This document shows positions 18,401-19,783 of a DNA stretch of 19,783 nt, in pieces. Position 1 is the first letter of the stretch. Every line of letters starts with the position of its first letter. Both the position numbers and the translations under genes were made by a program. The stretch is from JBFKMV01 sp041629655 (GTDB lineage: Bacteria; Acidobacteriota; Polarisedimenticolia; Polarisedimenticolales; Polarisedimenticolaceae), in assembly GCA_041629655.1 (NCBI GenBank), contig JBFKMV010000087.1, forward strand, positions 1-19,783. The letters run 5' to 3'. Below the pieces are notes generated by a model. The model worked only from the letters and a program-made list of their open reading frames with translations, ran no database searches and was not told the origin of the DNA.

Positions 18401-19783
18401 AACCGGAGCGCCGGTTGCGACGACAACTGCGGCTTGATCGCCAACGCCGACCAGACCGACACCAACAACGACGGCGAGGGGGACGCCTGCGACGACGACG
18501 ACGACGGGGACGGCGACCTCGACGTCAACGACAACTGTCCGCTGACGGTGAATCCGAACCAGGCTGACGGCGACGGCGACGGCGTGGGCAACGCCTGTGA
18601 CAACTGCGTCTCCGATCCGAATCCGAACCAGCTGGACACCGATGGCGACGGCCTGGGCAACGTCTGCGACGACGACGACGACGACGACGGCGTGCTGGAT
18701 GTGGACGACAACTGTCCCACCGCCGCCAACGCGGGCCAGACGGACGGCGATGCGGACGGGTTCGGTGACGCCTGCGACAACTGTCCGGCGATCTTCAACG
18801 ACACCCAGGCCGACGGCGATGCCGACGGGGTCGGGGACGTTTGCGACAACTGCGTCAGCGACGCCAACGCCGCCCAGACCGACACCGACGGCGACACCCT
18901 GGGCGATGCCTGTGACGACGACGACGACGCGGACGGGATCCTCGACGACGGCGATCTGAGCGGGACGGCCGGCGATGCGCCGTGTACGGCGGGCAACACC
19001 GCGAACTGCGACGACAACTGCCGGGTGACCGCCAATCCGGCCCAGACCGACGGCGACGGGGACGGCGTCGGCGACGTCTGCGACAACTGCTCCGGCACGC
19101 AGAACTCCAGCCAGGCCGATCAGGACGGCGACGGCGTGGGTGACGTCTGCGACAATTGTCTGACGCTCCAGAACCCCACGCAGAGCGACGCCGACGTCGA
19201 CGGCGAGGGTGATCCGTGCGACACCGACGACGATAACGACGGGGTGCCGGACGTCAACGACAACTGCCCGCTGACCCCGAACTCGAGCCAGCTCGACGGA
19301 GACAACGACGGCGTCGGCGACGTCTGCGACAACTGCAGCAGCCTGATGAACCCGGAGCAGGCCGACGTGGACGCCGACGGCGTCGGCGACCTGTGCGACA
19401 ACTGCGCGGCGACGCCGAACTTCGATCAGACGGACACCGATTCCGACAATCAGGGTGACGCCTGCGACAGCGACGACGACGCGGACGGCGTCGACGACGG
19501 GGCCGACAACTGCCCGCTGACGGCGAATTCCGGACAGGCGGACGGCGACGCGGACGGCGTCGGTGACGCCTGCGACAACTGCGTGTCGGATCCGAACACG
19601 CCGCAGCTGGACCAGGACGCCGACGGCGTCGGCGATGTCTGCGACAACTGCGACCTGGCCGTGAACCCCGGACAGGAGAACAACGACGGCGACGCGGACG
19701 GCGACGCCTGCGACGCCGACGACGACAACGACGGCGTCGCGGACGTGGCGGACTGCGACACTTTCGACGGCTCGGTCTCGGTC
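12437..19783 (+). CDS. Giant secreted FG-GAP / thrombospondin type 3 repeat protein (partial)
   Basis: A single frame of 2449 codons, still open at the window edge. ATG 12437 follows GGAGAGG by 9 nt and gives a signal peptide (MRPILLAVAG to GPARA, cleavage near A34/Q35). The domains in order are FG-GAP propeller I (about 37-535, seven blades), TSP3 array I (536-1237), FG-GAP propeller II (1238-1741, seven blades) and TSP3 array II (1742 to end). FG-GAP blades of the D-x-D/N-x-D-G type bind calcium and build integrin-alpha-like propellers. TSP3 units (DGDGVGDACDNCP, N-P-x-Q) wrap around calcium and are pinned by disulfides. The protein should be exported, rigid and calcium-dependent; adhesion or matrix formation is inference. 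The last residues (ADCDTFDGSVSV) leave the TSP3 pattern, so another domain may follow. The anchor or sorting signal lies outside the window. Confidence 0.9.
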   Translation, partial: MRPILLAVAGRLGPALPSLILAVMLAAGAGPARAQLAFNTVDLAIDSQDFTAYGITSNDRSGQLVLLADLDGDGIDDLVIAAPGGDGPADDRGSDTGEVYIRFGTTRYPATQDLFTTAPDVTIYAVDNSDRLPDSLASGDLNADGIADLVIGTAVGDGADNAKASSGDVYVIYGRALWDSVIDLRNADPASSNADVTLFGEATGDRFGRAVATGDINGDGTDDLLVGAPGSNRGASDAGAVFVFYGGALPSTIDLASTGVADVVMEGVDADDFAGRSLAIGNFNGDAFLDVAIGLPGGDGDAGDPRTDSGEVTVVFGSDMLAATIDLDLGASIHINGTDSFDNTGQALAFGDLDGDTFDDLAISADQADGPSNARPSAGEVFVLFGSASPPATVDMAVDAGMRVYGAEAGDSLGFALAIGDLDGQDPYADLVLGAPSADGDTFNCNPAVPGQCRLDAGDLSVILGSATASSLTLDLAVQLVEIWFYGAEQGDLLGSAIAVGDANGDGVDEILAGMDSADGPANARSAAGESWLFSATDQDNDGRRGLGDNCPATYNPNQFDDDGDGVGNACDVCINDPDQAQLDSDGDCPDPFVQATDCGDVCDPDDDNDGVLDGADNCVFVANPAQTNSDADAFGDACDNCPAVDNPGQEDNDGDGLGDLCDDDDDNDGELDGTDNCPTAPNSGQENTDTDSHGDACDNCVNDDNESQLDGDGDGHGDVCDNCALDFNISQADFDADGVGDVCDNCRDDFNDTQDDADADGVGDLCDNCVDDANADQLDNDGDDVGNACDICPNDQDALQDDTDADGIGDACDNCPADANPGQQDLDGDGVGDACDPDRDGDGITDVPQLDSDNDGIGDICDNCPFKNNAGQTDGDGDGVGNLCDNCSTTFNPDQLNTDGDNQGDACDSDDDADGVADGSDNCPTVANATQDDTDADGVGDACDNCVDVPNPDQTDSDGGGTGDDCDPDDDNDGVLDGADNCPTSANQSQADVDGDGLGDACDNCPADFNDLQEDGDTDGVGDLCDNCLVDPNADQRDSDGDGVGDVCDTDDDDDGLLDGSDNCPTVSNTGQANFDGDSHGNACDNCDNDNNEDQLDSDGDGLGDVCDDDDDNDGILDVDDNCPVNSNQGDNCLGLYNPTQADPDDDGLGNACDNCPATANVSQTDTDADGVGDDCDNCLNDPNPEQRDTDNDGLGNVCDDDDDNDGILDVSDNCPFAVNPDQLDADGNGVGDVCDYALIDQAIAPVDVVYYGADPSDQAGAGVLAADLNGDGIDDFVFGSELSSGALNSRATAGEINIVFGRQTWATPVDLALTPADVVIYGRGTRDILGSRLAAGDFDGDGLLDLAAAARLANGPSGARINGGEVYLLRGRPSWPATIDLNGGDASRSAADVTVFGRSENDQLGRSVALADINDDGIDDLIMGASGADGAGDNCPRCGDVYVIFGESAPPAVYDLADAGVADVEIYGAAQDDFFGWDLALLDYDGDGVTDLAVSAPSHDTLSETDSGRVYVIQGGASIASVLDMAANEFLLAYEGIDSGDQAGSRLASGEFGDGGAGCAACRDLVISAPTADGPNLADFRESAGEVYIARGRNDMAAGSVISLEDVPDPPFNLIARVVGADGFHYVGDQLAVGDLDGDGLDDLLIGGPLAEVPDPVRTGAGRLLVYYGMPSWPRELDARFADPDLLMYGAAIGDNLAGALATGDVNADGFDDALIGAKPASGPGGREFAGLVYLFSPIDSDGDFFRNLADTCPEVANPAQTDTDGDSRGDVCDNCPNDPNLDQLDSDGDGLGDLCDPDDDDDGVPDVDDNCPLIINGGQLNADTDSFGDACDNCINVDNEAQTDTDADGQGDACDDDDDNDTVLDGSDNCPLIANDTQDDADTDDIGDVCDNCVNDANTGQLDGDGDGVGDVCDNCDVDPNFAQDDTDADGLGDACDNCPANANAGQEDNDGDGLGDPCDPDDDNDGILDDGNFSGSPTDSPCVTNRSAGCDDNCGLIANADQTDTNNDGEGDACDDDDDGDGDLDVNDNCPLTVNPNQADGDGDGVGNACDNCVSDPNPNQLDTDGDGLGNVCDDDDDDDGVLDVDDNCPTAANAGQTDGDADGFGDACDNCPAIFNDTQADGDADGVGDVCDNCVSDANAAQTDTDGDTLGDACDDDDDADGILDDGDLSGTAGDAPCTAGNTANCDDNCRVTANPAQTDGDGDGVGDVCDNCSGTQNSSQADQDGDGVGDVCDNCLTLQNPTQSDADVDGEGDPCDTDDDNDGVPDVNDNCPLTPNSSQLDGDNDGVGDVCDNCSSLMNPEQADVDADGVGDLCDNCAATPNFDQTDTDSDNQGDACDSDDDADGVDDGADNCPLTANSGQADGDADGVGDACDNCVSDPNTPQLDQDADGVGDVCDNCDLAVNPGQENNDGDADGDACDADDDNDGVADVADCDTFDGSVSV
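12545..14041 (+). repeat. FG-GAP propeller I: seven blades
   Basis: Seven repeats of about 70 residues (range 67-81) have calcium-loop starts at residues 69, 140, 215, 282, 352, 421 and 502. Each blade reads roughly GDLDGDGxDDLVIGAP, a GD-x-GP loop, then AGEVYVxFG, and most are linked by a DVxIYGxxxxDxxG stretch. Blade 4 (NFNGD) and blade 6 (DLDGQDPYAD) deviate, and blade 6 carries an insert with two cysteines. Seven is the number needed to close an integrin-type ring. Confidence 0.88.
14042..16147 (+). repeat. TSP3 array I, about 24 units
   Basis: About 24 tandem units start at successive C-P/V-x-x-x-N-x-x-Q motifs. Short units run about 25 residues. Long units run about 38 residues, with an added acidic loop such as DDDDDNDGILDVDDNC. 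Two or three cysteines per unit are spaced as CDNC pairs. One early unit (around 14165-14270) holds a divergent stretch, DGDCPDPFVQATDCGDVC. Calcium binding is expected from the family pattern. Confidence 0.9.
15753..16071 (+). repeat. 43-nt identical direct repeat inside TSP3 array I
   Basis: Bases 15753-15795 and 16029-16071 are identical, both encoding VCDDDDDNDGILDV. They are 276 bp apart, exactly 92 codons, so recombination between them would delete or duplicate units without breaking the frame. Confidence 0.85.
16148..17659 (+). repeat. FG-GAP propeller II: seven blades
   Basis: Seven repeats have calcium-loop starts at residues 1269, 1339, 1414, 1485, 1553, 1637 and 1707. They share the blade pattern of propeller I, and the array ends in the same way (VYLFS here, SWLFS there). 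Blade 5 has lost the Asp-loop (EFGDGGAGCAACRD) and has a CxxC pair instead; blade 3 has another (DNCPRCGDV). Divergence between the two propellers is high, so the duplication is old or the blades came from separate sources. Confidence 0.87.
18353..18430 (+). repeat. 26-residue Cys-containing insert, copy 1, in TSP3 array II
   Basis: The insert begins DDGNFSGSPTDSPC and ends AGCDDNC. It is 78 nt long and shares 14 of 26 residues with the copy at 18944-19021, including all three cysteines. Confidence 0.75.
18944..19021 (+). repeat. 26-residue Cys-containing insert, copy 2, in TSP3 array II
   Basis: The insert begins DDGDLSGTAGDAPC and ends ANCDDNC. It has the same length and cysteine spacing as copy 1, 591 bp (197 codons) downstream of it. 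The shared frame suggests a composite unit duplicated together with its neighbours. Confidence 0.75.

Larger units (their letters stand above)
17660..19783 (+). repeat. TSP3 array II, at least 23 units (cut by window end)
   Basis: It opens DSDGDFFRNLADTCPEV and continues through about 23 short and long units of the same kinds as array I. Two 26-residue inserts of equal length interrupt it. In the last visible unit the expected DNCP is replaced by ADCDTFDG, which suggests the array ends near the window edge. Confidence 0.88.

Noticed and set aside
14042..19783. CRISPR array or other non-coding direct repeats
   Set aside because: The periodic DNA comes from TSP3 codons: the repeat length varies (about 75 or 114 nt), it stays in frame throughout, and there are no unique spacers between constant repeats.

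Overview
The window is very GC-rich, densely coded bacterial chromosome. Nothing in it is phage-like or an insertion sequence, and there is no rRNA, tRNA or CRISPR array. Signal peptides, three lipoprotein signals, a periplasmic lytic transglycosylase and a giant calcium-binding surface protein point to a Gram-negative envelope. The high GC, the FG-GAP plus thrombospondin type 3 (TSP3) architecture and the sulfatase-like and GT-C-like families suggest a myxobacterial or deltaproteobacterial lineage or a related candidate phylum. That placement is inference.

Layout. (1) 1-3467, plus strand: a possible tail of an upstream gene, then alaS and a soluble-lytic-transglycosylase-like gene joined by an ATGA overlap. 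(2) 3460-9422: two divergent operons from a 76-bp spacer at 6348-6423. Leftward are a 623-residue multispanning membrane protein and a membrane-anchored SGNH hydrolase (GTGA overlap). Rightward are a second multispanning GT-C-like protein and a sulfatase-fold lipoprotein (ATGA overlap). The four proteins look like an envelope glycan or lipid modification set. (3) 9423-10626: a self-contained unit with a good promoter, a leader of about 165 nt, a strong ribosome binding site, an unrecognised 285-residue lipoprotein with visibly different codon use, and a near-perfect intrinsic terminator. (4) 10649-12142, minus strand: a subtilisin-family (S8) lipoprotein with an intact catalytic triad. (5) 12437 to the window end, plus strand: one unbroken reading frame of at least 2449 residues, still open at the edge.

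The giant protein is the most striking object. It has a signal peptide, then seven FG-GAP blades, about 24 TSP3 units, seven more FG-GAP blades, and at least 23 more TSP3 units. This makes two complete seven-bladed, integrin-alpha-like propellers, each followed by a long Asp/Cys-rich calcium-binding stalk. It is transcribed divergently from the S8 protease, which could act on it or on partners at the surface.

Most other long open frames in the window, including a 1664-codon antisense frame beneath the giant gene, are GC-driven shadows and were not annotated.
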